Source: Methylocystis parvus OBBP
GTDB lineage: Bacteria; Pseudomonadota; Alphaproteobacteria; Rhizobiales; Beijerinckiaceae
Assembly: GCF_027571405.1 (NCBI RefSeq)
Contig: NZ_CP092968.1
Coordinates: 558,001 to 622,000, forward strand
Direction: 5' to 3'
Length of the DNA: 64,000 bases
The translations under genes and the position numbers were made by a program. The notes under the pieces are model-generated. The model was not told the origin of the DNA, ran no database searches, and worked only from the letters and a program-made list of their open reading frames with translations. Shown one piece after another: positions 54,033 to 62,167 of the stretch (position 1 is its first letter; each line of letters opens with the position of its first letter).

Positions 54033-55478
54033 ATGAGAAGGCTGAGGCGAACCAAGATCATCGCCACGCTTGGACCGGCGACAGTCGACAAGGCGGTCAT
54101 CGCGGGCCTCGTGCGCGCGGGCGCCGACGTCTTCCGCATCAATATGAGCCACACCGACCACGCGGCGCTCGCAAATTATGTGCGCATCATCCGCGAGATC
54201 GAGACCGAGATGGAGCGCGCAATCGGCATTCTGTGCGATCTTCAGGGTCCGAAGCTGCGCATCGGCGCCTTTGAGGAAGGGTCGATCCATCTTCGCAAGG
54301 GCGACGTCTTCGTCTTCGATTCGGACCCGACGCCGGGCGACGTCACGCGCGTGCGGCTGCCGCATCCTGAAATTCTCGCCGCGCTCAAGGTCGGCGACAC
54401 GATTCTCATCGATGACGGCCGCGTAAGGCTGCATGTCGTCGAGACGGCGCCCGAGCGCGCCCATGCGGTGGTCGACGTCGCCGGACGCCTCTCGAACCGT
54501 AAGGGCGTCAGCCTGCCGGATACGGAAATCCCGATCACCTCCATGACTTCCAAGGATCGCGCCGATCTCGACGCGGCGTTGAAGGAAGGCGTCGACTGGG
54601 TTGCGATTTCCTTCGTGCAGCGTCCCGAGGACGTGATCGAAGTGAAGCAGATCACCAAGGGCCGCGCTCTGGTGATGGCCAAGATCGAAAAGCCTCAGGC
54701 GATCCATCGCCTCGACGAGGTGATCGAAGTCTCCGACGCCCTGATGGTGGCGCGCGGCGATCTCGGCGTCGAAGTGCCGCTCGAACGCGTTCCGGGCCTT
54801 CAGAAACGCATCAACCGTTCGGCGCGCCGCCTCGGCAAGCCGGTGGTCATCGCGACGCAGATGCTCGAATCGATGATCCTTTCGCCGCTTCCGACGCGCG
54901 CCGAAGTATCGGACGTGGCGACCGCGGTGTTCGAAGGCGCCGACGCGGTGATGCTTTCGGCCGAAAGCGCCGCCGGCCAATATCCGCAGGACGCGGTCGC
55001 GACCATGAGCCGTATCGCCGAAGAGGTCGAGACCGACGCGGTGTTCCGCTCGATCATCAATGCTCAGCGCGGCGAATTGCCGAACCCCACCTCCGCCGAC
55101 GCCATTGCTGTCGCGGCGCGAGACGTCGCCCAGACGCTGCATTCCAAGGCGATCTGCGCCTGGACCTCATCCGGCACGACGGCGCTGCGCATCGCGCGCG
55201 AGCGCCCGCAATCGCCGATCCTCGCGCTGACGCCCAAACGCGACACGGCGCGCCGCCTCGCTCTGGTCTGGGGCGTGCACGCTCTGGAGACGCGCGACGC
55301 CGTCGACATCGAGGACATGGTGAAGCGCGCCTGCGAATATTCGAAGAGCGAGGGTTTTGGCGGGGATGGCGACCGTGTGATCATCGTCGCCGGCATGCCG
55401 TTCGGGTCGCCCGGGGCGACCAATATGATCCGCATCGCGCATGTCGGGGAAGCGAGCCTGACGGAAGAGGCGCCGTAA
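54033..55478 (+). CDS. pyk: Pyruvate kinase
   Basis: The 481-residue protein has TKIIATLGPATVDK, FRINMSHTDH, the metal site in MAKIEKPQAI, ARGDLGVEVP, VIATQMLESMI and the C-terminal allosteric domain (AICAWTSSGTTALRIARERP). It forms ATP and pyruvate from phosphoenolpyruvate. ATG 54033 fits; TTG 54021 would add four residues. It is the last gene before a 196-base gap. Confidence 0.96.
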   Translation: MRRLRRTKIIATLGPATVDKAVIAGLVRAGADVFRINMSHTDHAALANYVRIIREIETEMERAIGILCDLQGPKLRIGAFEEGSIHLRKGDVFVFDSDPTPGDVTRVRLPHPEILAALKVGDTILIDDGRVRLHVVETAPERAHAVVDVAGRLSNRKGVSLPDTEIPITSMTSKDRADLDAALKEGVDWVAISFVQRPEDVIEVKQITKGRALVMAKIEKPQAIHRLDEVIEVSDALMVARGDLGVEVPLERVPGLQKRINRSARRLGKPVVIATQMLESMILSPLPTRAEVSDVATAVFEGADAVMLSAESAAGQYPQDAVATMSRIAEEVETDAVFRSIINAQRGELPNPTSADAIAVAARDVAQTLHSKAICAWTSSGTTALRIARERPQSPILALTPKRDTARRLALVWGVHALETRDAVDIEDMVKRACEYSKSEGFGGDGDRVIIVAGMPFGSPGATNMIRIAHVGEASLTEEAP

Positions 55479-55674
55479 GGCGAAGCGGAGATCCTGACGG
55501 GGGCGCTCGCGCTCCTAGACGCGGGCGCCGGCTTTTCTCTCGGGGGCTTCGCTCGGCGCTGCAGAATCGGAGGGCCTCATCCTGAGTGCGAGTGGATCTC
55601 GCGTCTTACAGGACGAGGCCGCCCTCGGCGTTTTCAGCGTGAATGCGTCGGCGTGGCCGCCGCCGGTCTCAGAA

Positions 55675-55887
55675 TCAGTTGCTGACCTTGAGATTGTCGG
55701 CTGAAGAGCGGCCGCTGCGCTTGTCGATGACCAATTCGTAGCTGACCTTCTGGCCTTCGGCGAGACCGTTCAGGCCCGCGCGCTCCACAGCGCTGATATG
55801 GACGAAGACGTCGCCGCCGCCGGCGTCCGGCTGAATGAAGCCGAAGCCCTTCTGGGCGTTGAACCATTTAACGGCGCCAGTCTGCAT
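55675..55887 (-). CDS. cspA: Cold-shock domain protein
   Basis: The 70-residue OB-fold protein has the RNP1 motif KGFGFI and RNP2-like VFVHIS, starting [12 protein letters not shown]. It binds single-stranded RNA or DNA and melts RNA structure, in cold or stationary phase. AAAGGA lies before ATG 55887; a longer frame upstream is the leader. The symbol is generic for the family. Confidence 0.93.
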   Translation of the reverse strand: MQTGAVKWFNAQKGFGFIQPDAGGGDVFVHISAVERAGLNGLAEGQKVSYELVIDKRSGRSSADNLKVSN

Positions 55888-56063
55888 GGCGTATCCTTTC
55901 AAGACATGAAGAGACGGCCGCGGGAATGCGGCGTCTTTTAATCGAAGTTCAGGGAGAATATCAGCGCCGCACGTCTTGAGACGAGAGAGCAAGATCGTTC
56001 GGCCGAAACTCGATGGCCCCTATATGGGCCCTGGACGCCAATAAAGAAAGCGGCGCGGCAACC

Positions 56064-56567
56064 TTATTTGCGCGCGCGCCACTCCATCTGAATCGTCGCG
56101 CGGCCCGAGAGCGTATTCTCGCCGCGTCCGACCTGATCGAACCCCGCGCGCTCGTAGAATCGGACGGCGCGCAGATTGTCGGCGTTGACGTCCAGCCGCA
56201 CGATCCCGGGCGAGATGGCGCAAGCCGCTTCCATCAGCATCTCCGCGCAGCCGTCGCCTTTATAGGGAAGTCCGACGCAAATCTGGTCGAGCCAGCCGGT
56301 TTCGGGATGGATGACGACGAAGCCGGCGATTGCGTCCGCGTCGCTCGCCATGACGCAAAGCGTGACGGCGCCGTCGGATTCAAGCGCCGCGATCTGGCTC
56401 GTCAGCCAGGGTCGGCGCGCGTCGAAATCGATTTCCGGATAGGCGGCCCGCCAGGAGGCGACCCAAAGGTCGAGCATTTCGGGGAGGTCGGACTCCCTGC
56501 GCTTGCGAAGCCGCGGCGAAGCGGCGAAGCCGGGCAGGGGATCGTCGGCGGATTCGACGTAGGTCAA
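56064..56567 (-). CDS. GNAT acetyltransferase
   Basis: The 167-residue protein has RLRKRRESDLPEMLDLWVASWRAAYPEIDFDAR, a central ICVGLPYKGDGCAEMLMEAA acyl-CoA loop and LDVNADNLRAVRFYERAGFDQVGRGE. Substrate unknown. Its start overlaps the suhB stop by four bases, so it is translated with it. Confidence 0.87.
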   Translation of the reverse strand: MTYVESADDPLPGFAASPRLRKRRESDLPEMLDLWVASWRAAYPEIDFDARRPWLTSQIAALESDGAVTLCVMASDADAIAGFVVIHPETGWLDQICVGLPYKGDGCAEMLMEAACAISPGIVRLDVNADNLRAVRFYERAGFDQVGRGENTLSGRATIQMEWRARK

Positions 56568-57355
56568 GCTTTCCTCATCACATCGAGCAGCTGGCGATGG
56601 ATCGCCTCATTGCCGCAGCAGATTTCGCCCTTCGCCAGCATGTCGCCGCCGCCGGAAAGATCGCTGACGAAGCCGCCCGCCTCCCGCGCGAGCACGATTC
56701 CCGCAGCGACGTCCCAGGAATTGATGCCGCGCTCCCAATAGCCATCGAAGCGGCCGCAGGCGACATTGGCGAGGTCCATCGCCGCGGCGCCCATCCGGCG
56801 GATATTGCCGATCTTCGCCATGCCGGCGGCAAGTTCGCGTTTGAAGGATTCGTGGTCGCGCGCGCGGGCGAGGGGCGGAATTCCGCAGGCGACCATCGAC
56901 TCGGAGAGCGACCGGCGCGCCGCGACGCGCATGCGGCGATTGTTGAAATAGGCGCCCTGGCCCTTTTCGGCGACGAACATCTCGTCGGAGGCAGGATTGT
57001 AGACGAGGCCCGCGACGAGCTGGCCGTCGCGCTCCAGACCGATCGAGACGGCGAAAACGGGCACGCCATGCAGGAAGTTGGACGTGCCGTCGAGCGGATC
57101 GATATGCCAGACATGGCTCTTGTCGGAGCCCTCGACGACGCCGCCTTCCTCCATGATGAAGCCGTAACCGGGCCGCGCCTTGGAAAGCTCCTCGAAGAGC
57201 GTCTTCTCTGCGCGCTTGTCCGCCGCGGTGACGAAGTCGCCCGGGCCCTTCACCGACACCTGAAGGTTTTCGACCTCGCCGAAGTCGCGTTTCAGGCCGC
57301 GGCCGGCTTTGATCGCGGCGGCGGTCATCACATTCATCAACGCGGAACGAATCAT
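56564..57355 (-). CDS. suhB: Inositol-1-monophosphatase family protein
   Basis: The 263-residue phosphatase has FIMEEGG and HIDPLDGTSNFLHGVPVFAVSI (metal site), and WDVAAGIVLAREAGG. The SuhB group removes phosphate from inositol monophosphate and also aids rRNA transcription antitermination in E. coli. It resembles SuhB more than the HisN protein at 63143. The family also includes other sugar phosphatases. Confidence 0.9.
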   Translation of the reverse strand: MIRSALMNVMTAAAIKAGRGLKRDFGEVENLQVSVKGPGDFVTAADKRAEKTLFEELSKARPGYGFIMEEGGVVEGSDKSHVWHIDPLDGTSNFLHGVPVFAVSIGLERDGQLVAGLVYNPASDEMFVAEKGQGAYFNNRRMRVAARRSLSESMVACGIPPLARARDHESFKRELAAGMAKIGNIRRMGAAAMDLANVACGRFDGYWERGINSWDVAAGIVLAREAGGFVSDLSGGGDMLAKGEICCGNEAIHRQLLDVMRKA

Positions 57356-57444
57356 CTCGGGAAAGCCTCGGGGAGCAGGGAGGAGCGATCAAATGCCTCC
57401 CCCCCGCCAATGCGTCAAGCAGTAACGCGGGCTTAGCTCACGCT

Positions 57445-57458
57445 TTACCGAAAGGTAA
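57445..57458. promoter_or_regulatory. Short palindrome before a small membrane gene
   Basis: TTACC-GAAA-GGTAA is a perfect 5-base inverted repeat in an AT-rich patch, 46 bases before the gene at 57504. Possible operator or small hairpin. Confidence 0.35.
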
Positions 57459-57503
57459 GGATTTCACCTAAAAACTACCAAAGAATTTAACGGAGGTTTC
57501 TCC

Positions 57504-57770
57504 ATGGCGAATTTGGACGCCGGTTTCGGGGCCGCTTCCCGCGAGCGGCCGCGTGCGATTGTGGAAGCCTTTCGTCCCCTGCGGGACGACCAGCCGACGC
57601 CGCCGGCGCGACCCGCGCCAAGCCCCAAATTCTGCCGCGTCAATCCCGGTCAGTTGATCCGGGCGCTCATCCTTGTCGTCCTGTGCCTCGGGGTGGTTCA
57701 GCTCTCTCACGCAGAAAAGAGCGCGGACGATCAAAATGGCTTCGCTCTCGCTTCGGCGCGGCGCATATAG
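57504..57770 (+). CDS. Small membrane protein of unknown function
   Basis: The 88-residue product has a soluble, proline-rich N-terminal half and one hydrophobic helix (LIRALILVVLCLGVVQLS). I recognise no family. A good ribosome site, GGAGG, eight bases before ATG 57504, argues that it is real. Confidence 0.55.
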   Translation: MANLDAGFGAASRERPRAIVEAFRPLRDDQPTPPARPAPSPKFCRVNPGQLIRALILVVLCLGVVQLSHAEKSADDQNGFALASARRI

Positions 57771-57849
57771 CGCTTCCGACGATTTCTTCAGACCGTCGTT
57801 CATCCGCCTGACCGCGGGCATTTCCCCCGGTTGAGAATAATTGTGCGCG

Positions 57850-57864
57850 TTAACCGTAAATTAA
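57850..57864. promoter_or_regulatory. Perfect CtrA box TTAA-N7-TTAA
   Basis: TTAA (57850-57853), seven bases, TTAA (57861-57864): the full CtrA binding consensus of alphaproteobacteria. It lies about 30 bases before the candidate small RNA and 366 bases before rcdA. A near match TTAA-N7-TTAC is at 57989-58003. Confidence 0.55.
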
Positions 57865-57889
57865 GCTGTCGCGCTCAGCCTCGTCTTGT

Positions 57890-57984
57890 CCAAACTCCGG
57901 ACGCGAGTGGCTCATCTCTTCTCCACTCGTCCTTGACGCCTCCCTGTCATGAGCCTTGAGAGCCGCTTTCGCGGCTCTCTTTTT
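57890..57984 (+). ncRNA. Candidate terminator-ended small RNA
   Basis: A stretch without a reading frame carries a hairpin with GGAC/GTCC and CGAGTGG/CCACTCG (57899-57931, loop CTCATCTCTTCT), a CCTCC segment that could pair with ribosome sites (57940-57944), and a strong intrinsic terminator GAGAGCCGC-TTTC-GCGGCTCTC-TTTTT (57958-57984). No gene upstream on this strand needs that terminator except the small gene ending at 57770. The 5' end is a guess from the CtrA box position. The rest of 57771-58230 holds no gene. Confidence 0.4.
57958..57984 (+). terminator. Strong intrinsic terminator upstream of rcdA
   Basis: GAGAGCCGC (57958-57966), loop TTTC, GCGGCTCTC (57971-57979), then five T (57980-57984). 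Textbook form; belongs to the candidate small RNA or to the gene ending at 57770. Confidence 0.9.
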
Positions 57985-58230
57985 GCCGTTAACAAAGTCT
58001 TACCAACGTTAAGGTTAAAAAACGGCTAAGCGCGCGCGGTCATTTCAATTGCGCTAAGGTCTCTATGTATCGAGTTCGCCGGCATCAACCAAACCGGCGG
58101 GAGCGCGCAGCGAAAAAGCGGGAAGCGGTTTTTCCTCGGACGCGCGCTCTGGATATTTGGAGGCGATCACGTTTTCTGCCGTGGGCGGGCTCCGCCCCAT
58201 GACGGCGTGATCTAGCGGCGTGAGCGTGGC

Positions 58231-58767
58231 ATGGGTCGTTTGAGTGACAATCGGGGCGAGGCGAGCCAGCCCGTTTCCTTCGTCGAAAAGCTGGCGGGTT
58301 CCGAGGCTTTCGGCGCGATGTTCAAGGAAGGCATGGGCCTTGTCGAGGAGGCGGCCGCCTATCTGGACGGGCAGGGCCGCGAAGAGGCCAAGGCGTTGCC
58401 GCGGGCGGAGGCGCTGGCCTACGCCGCCGAGAGCATGCGGCTCACGACCCGCCTGATGCAGATCGCCTCCTGGCTTCTGCTGCAGCGCGCAGTCAATCAG
58501 GGGGAACTCACCCGGACCCAGGCGGCGAGCGACCGTCATCGGGTGAAGGTGCACCAGCAGGAACTCGCCTCCGCGCCGGACATGTTCCAGCGCCTGCCGG
58601 AGCGCCTGCGCGATCTGGCCTTGCATTCTCTTCGCCTTCAGGCGCGCATCATCCATCTCGATCAGTTGATTTACGCCCGGCCGGAGGCGCCTCGGCCGTC
58701 GGCCGCGCCGGCCGGAAGCCCCGTTCAGGAGCAGTTGGCCAGGCTCCGCGACGCCTTCGCGCCGTAA
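58231..58767 (+). CDS. rcdA: RcdA, regulator of CtrA degradation (DUF1465)
   Basis: The 178-residue helical protein has the DUF1465/RcdA core: SFVEKLAGSEAFGAMFKEGMGLVEEAAAYLDG, ESMRLTTRLMQIASWLLLQRAV and LPERLRDLALHSLRLQARIIHLDQLIY. In Caulobacter RcdA is an adaptor that, with CpdR and PopA, brings CtrA to the ClpXP protease in the cell cycle. cpdR is 3 kb away here. The disordered tail (PEAPRPSAAPAGSP) is typical. A CtrA box lies upstream. Confidence 0.9.
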   Translation: MGRLSDNRGEASQPVSFVEKLAGSEAFGAMFKEGMGLVEEAAAYLDGQGREEAKALPRAEALAYAAESMRLTTRLMQIASWLLLQRAVNQGELTRTQAASDRHRVKVHQQELASAPDMFQRLPERLRDLALHSLRLQARIIHLDQLIYARPEAPRPSAAPAGSPVQEQLARLRDAFAP

Positions 58768-58795
58768 GAGCCGGATTGGATGGGCAAGGGGATCG

Positions 58796-58822
58796 ACGGC
58801 GGGTTTTCCCGCCGTTCTTTTT
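58796..58822 (+). terminator. Intrinsic terminator of rcdA
   Basis: ACGGCGGG (58796-58803), loop TTTT, CCCGCCGT (58808-58815), then TCTTTTTT. Confidence 0.92.
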
Positions 58823-58840
58823 TGCATTCGCGACAAAAGG

Positions 58841-58869
58841 AAAACGCCGAGGCGGGGCCTCGGCGTTTT
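58841..58869 (-). terminator. Palindromic terminator of rpmE
   Basis: AAAACGCCGAGGC (58841-58853), loop GGG, GCCTCGGCGTTTT (58857-58869). A perfect 13-base inverted repeat with A and T flanks, able to work both ways; it lies 24 bases after the rpmE stop. Confidence 0.92.
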
Positions 58870-58893
58870 CGAAAAATCTCGGAGAAATCGCGC

Positions 58894-59124
58894 TTATTTC
58901 TTGCCGAAGCTGAGGCCGCCAAAGCGCGAGTTGAAGCGGGAAAGACGGCCGCCGCGATCGAGAAGCTGGGTGGAGCCGCCAGTCCAGGCCGGGTGGGTCT
59001 TGGGATCGATGTCGAGATTCATCGTGTCCCCTTCCTTGCCCCAGGTCGAGCGCGTCATATACTCGCTACCGTCCGTCATCACGATCTTGATCGTGTGATA
59101 GTCGGGGTGGATGTCCTTTTTCAT
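58894..59124 (-). CDS. rpmE: 50S ribosomal protein L31
   Basis: The 76-residue protein has [27 protein letters not shown]-type end region ([20 protein letters not shown]) and [14 protein letters not shown]. The zinc-binding cysteines of the C+ type are absent, so it is a zinc-free L31. ATG 59124 fits the family; the longer open frame does not. Confidence 0.95.
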   Translation of the reverse strand: MKKDIHPDYHTIKIVMTDGSEYMTRSTWGKEGDTMNLDIDPKTHPAWTGGSTQLLDRGGRLSRFNSRFGGLSFGKK

Positions 59125-59262
59125 CGACGCGTCCTTCCTGCGATAATAAATAGCCGCGACCCCGTTACGCCTTTCGGCGCGGGGCGGCCGGCTCAAGTTG
59201 ACGATTTGGCGACGCTCTTAGCGCAATGCGCCCGTTTGGGCAAGGCGTCGCGTTCCCCTGGC

Positions 59263-60333
59263 TCAAATCTCCCGCTGCATCATGCCTTCGGGATTTGTGA
59301 GCCCTTCATTGATCGCGTCCTCCGCGAAGGAATAGAGCGCGAGATCGTCGGCCAGGAGATCGTTGACGATGCCAATCTTCGCGAGGTTCGACGCCAGCGT
59401 CTTGACGCTCTGAAAGACGACCGGCTCTTCATCGCCAAGTATGTTGACGCCCACGGCCCCGGCCAGAAGGTCCTTGAAAAGGGCGAAGCGCTCCCTGGTC
59501 CCGACGACCTCGAAATCCGCGAGACTGTCGAGCGCCTTGGAGACATTCGCATGTTTGGGCGGCTCGTCGACGTCGCAGCCGAAGACTTTCGTCATGGGGC
59601 TCATCAACTCGCGGCGCTGCTGTTCTGTCGAGGCGCGGAACGCGCTGGTGAGCGCCTTGACGTCGTTGAACGGGAGGTCCCGCGCGAATTCGAGCAGATT
59701 GCGCGCGCCGGTCGTGTATTGCGCGAAGGACTCGGCGTCGCCTTCCCGGACGAGGAAATTGAAGAAATAGAGCCGCTCAGCCAGCTCTTCATGCGGCTCC
59801 CGCAACAGCGCCGCGCGCACATATCCCTTTTCCTTGAGCAGATCGTTATAGCGCATGAGCACGGACCGGCCGGAGATGAAGATCGATTGATTGTACGGAT
59901 TGGCGATGATCGCGACCGTCGTCTCGAGGCCATTGCGCTCGGAATTCATATAGGCGAGCGAAAAGCGGTTCTTGATTTCGTTGACGATGCGCCGTTGTGG
60001 GATGACCGAACAGTCGAACAGGAATATCTTGCGCGCAACGTCGAGATCGGCCTGAAAGCGTCGATAGATGGGAAGCCGCGTCGCGGCCTCGACGATCTCC
60101 AGATCCCTGATGTTCGGGAGGTCCGGGATAAGGTCGGTCGAAATGGCGAAGCCGCATTCGCCCGTCGCGTGCAGGCCAAGATCCCGAATGCCCTCGCGCA
60201 ATACATTGGCGCGCAGCTCGATGTCCTCCCGACCCGGGATCGAGACAATGAAAAGCGGGACGGACGACGGATTGTCGGGCGCAAGCCAGCCTGAAATCGT
60301 GTCGCCGCTGTCAATATCGATGATGAAATGCAT
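59263..60333 (-). CDS. Unassigned 356-residue protein
   Basis: I do not recognise the family. The protein is soluble, without signal peptide. It starts like a beta-rich domain (FIIDIDSGDTISGWLAPDN) and has a second part with FLFDCSVIPQRRIVNEIKN, IIANPYNQSIFISGRSVLMRYNDLL and AALLREPHEELAERLYFFNFL. The REPHEELAERLYF block is faintly like the nucleotide-binding arginine motif of sulfotransferases, but no P-loop-like start is visible. Its neighbour across 188 bases is a divergent SGNH hydrolase, suggesting a shared cell-surface role. Confidence 0.6.
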   Translation of the reverse strand: MHFIIDIDSGDTISGWLAPDNPSSVPLFIVSIPGREDIELRANVLREGIRDLGLHATGECGFAISTDLIPDLPNIRDLEIVEAATRLPIYRRFQADLDVARKIFLFDCSVIPQRRIVNEIKNRFSLAYMNSERNGLETTVAIIANPYNQSIFISGRSVLMRYNDLLKEKGYVRAALLREPHEELAERLYFFNFLVREGDAESFAQYTTGARNLLEFARDLPFNDVKALTSAFRASTEQQRRELMSPMTKVFGCDVDEPPKHANVSKALDSLADFEVVGTRERFALFKDLLAGAVGVNILGDEEPVVFQSVKTLASNLAKIGIVNDLLADDLALYSFAEDAINEGLTNPEGMMQREI

Positions 60334-60521
60334 CCGGGACGGTTTGCCTTAGAGGAGCTCTCTTTGCGCTTCGACGCCTCTGGAGGCAGGACGCCGCATC
60401 GTCGAGATGCGCGGTCGAATTGACGATTTAGTACCTGATAAACCTTTGGACCTCAAGGCTGGCGCATCGCCGCGACGCGCGGTAAAGGGGGCGCTCGCGG
60501 CCGCGCCGGGAGAAATGTAGA

Positions 60522-61571
60522 TTGCGTATTGTCATCCTCGGCGGCTCCAATTCCGGTCCGAAGAACGGGTGGGCGGCGAGCCTCGCCGAAATCGCCCCCG
60601 AGCACAGGATCGAGAACAGGTTTCTCGGCGCCGTCGGCTCCCTCTTCGGCCTGCTTCGCCTTCTCAAAATGCAGCAGGAGCGCGGCGAAAAGCCCGACGT
60701 CGTCGTCTTCGAATATGCGCTCAACGATTCTTTGTGGCTGCTTGGCGGCAACATCACGATGAAGCTCGTGGAGGAGGCGCTTCACGACGTCGCCACGCTC
60801 TGTTCGCGCGAGGGCATAAGGCTTCTATTTCTCTGTCTCTGCCTGCGGCCGCCCGAGGCGACGGGCGAAGCCGAACTGTCGCAGATCATGAATCATCTTT
60901 ATCGCAGCGTCGCGACAGCCCGCGGCGTTGCGGATTGCCTTCTGCAGATCGACATTCTCGGCGAGATCGCGCAAAGCCAATATATCGACTCCGCGCATAT
61001 CGGTCCGGACCCCTCGATGAAGGTGGCGCAGGCCGTGGCGGCGCGTCTGCGCGAACCGATCCCCGTTCCACGCGGCGGCGGGCGGGGGCTGAGTTTCGCC
61101 TATCTGAACTCCGAGGAGGGACGCATCGACGGCCCCGGCGAGCGCATGTCGATCCAAACCAGCGTCTTCGAAGGTCCGTCCGTCACGTTGCGGCGGGGCG
61201 GCGCCTGCGTCTTCGAAACGAAGGGACGCCTCGTCGCCCTGCTGCTGCGTTCGACCGAAGAGAGCGGCTCCTACACGATCCGGGCGGGCGACAGCGTCCT
61301 GCGCAAGAATGCGCAGTCCCTCGCGCGCGAGAACGTTCCCAATCTCATGGCTCTGCATTATGTGACGGCGGAGCTTCCCGAAGCCCCGCGCGCCTCGATC
61401 GAAATGACGGGCTCTGAAGAGGCGCTGACGGCGGCGCCCTACGATCTCACCCTTATGGATGGGCCGCCGCTCGTTCCCTTTGGCGAGCAGACTCTCGAAC
61501 TCGCCGGGGCGATGGTCCGTCGGCGGCGCAGTTGGCTGGACAAGGCGAAGGCGCGGCTGTTTCGCGATTGA
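60522..61571 (+). CDS. SGNH/GDSL-like hydrolase with C-terminal domain
   Basis: The 349-residue protein has SGNH blocks: RIVILGGSNSGPKNGW (block I Ser), VVVFEYALNDSLW (block III Asn-Asp) and YIDSAHIGPD (block V Asp-x2-His). Residues 1-190 form this domain; the rest is beta-rich and unassigned. SGNH enzymes hydrolyse esters, often O-acetyl groups of polysaccharides. No signal peptide. The start is TTG 60522 with GGGAG ten bases upstream; no ATG fits the block I position. Confidence 0.78.
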   Translation: MRIVILGGSNSGPKNGWAASLAEIAPEHRIENRFLGAVGSLFGLLRLLKMQQERGEKPDVVVFEYALNDSLWLLGGNITMKLVEEALHDVATLCSREGIRLLFLCLCLRPPEATGEAELSQIMNHLYRSVATARGVADCLLQIDILGEIAQSQYIDSAHIGPDPSMKVAQAVAARLREPIPVPRGGGRGLSFAYLNSEEGRIDGPGERMSIQTSVFEGPSVTLRRGGACVFETKGRLVALLLRSTEESGSYTIRAGDSVLRKNAQSLARENVPNLMALHYVTAELPEAPRASIEMTGSEEALTAAPYDLTLMDGPPLVPFGEQTLELAGAMVRRRRSWLDKAKARLFRD

Positions 61572-61609
61572 CGCGGCCGGGCCGTCCGCCGGCGCGCGCC
61601 TTGAAGAAA

Positions 61610-61984
61610 TCAGGCCGCCAACATGCGCTGAACCTCGGTCACGAGGTCGCGCAGATGGAAGGGCTTGGAGAGGATCTTGGCCTGACGCGGGGCCTGATTG
61701 TCGGGATTGAGGGCGACGGCCGCGAAGCCGGTGATGAACATCACCTTGATGTCGGGATCGAGCTCGGTCGCGCGGCGGGCCAGCTCGATTCCATCCATCT
61801 CGGGCATGACGATGTCGGTGAGGAGCAGCTCGAACGGCTCGACGCGAAGCTGGTCGTAGGCCGAGAGGCCGTTGTCGAAGGACGTCACGGAAAAACCCGC
61901 CTGCTGCAACGCCTTGACCAGGAAACGACGCATATCGTTGTCGTCCTCGGCTAGCAGGATTTTTGCCGTCAACCGATCGTTCAT
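61610..61984 (-). CDS. cpdR: CpdR, single-domain response regulator
   Basis: The 124-residue receiver domain is near-identical to alphaproteobacterial CpdR: KILLAEDDNDMRRFLVKALQ, phospho-acceptor Asp in LLLTDIVMPEMDGIELARRA, MFITGFAAVAL and LSKPFHLRDLVTEV. Unphosphorylated CpdR primes ClpXP to degrade CtrA, PdeA and others; the CckA-ChpT relay phosphorylates it. ATG 61984 fits the family. rcdA lies in the same window. Confidence 0.95.
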   Translation of the reverse strand: MNDRLTAKILLAEDDNDMRRFLVKALQQAGFSVTSFDNGLSAYDQLRVEPFELLLTDIVMPEMDGIELARRATELDPDIKVMFITGFAAVALNPDNQAPRQAKILSKPFHLRDLVTEVQRMLAA

Positions 61985-62167
61985 CGCAGTCCTCGCGGGT
62001 TTTTTTTCATACAGCCGAAGTTTCGTAAATATCAGGTGAAACTTGGGCCGCGTCACGTTAACTTAGGAGGCTATATATTTGAAATTCGCGGAGCGTGACC
62101 AGCCGGACGGCCATCGCCTGCTGTTATGATGGGTGGCAGCCGGGCGAAGCCAAGGCGGAACGATCTA

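Noticed and set aside
53324..54154. 276-codon minus-strand frame between the quinone reductase and pyk
   Set aside because: Overlaps the DUF1036 gene and the start of pyk; no homology or ribosome site.
58063..58836. 257-codon minus-strand frame over rcdA
   Set aside because: Fully antisense to rcdA; Arg/Gly-rich shadow.
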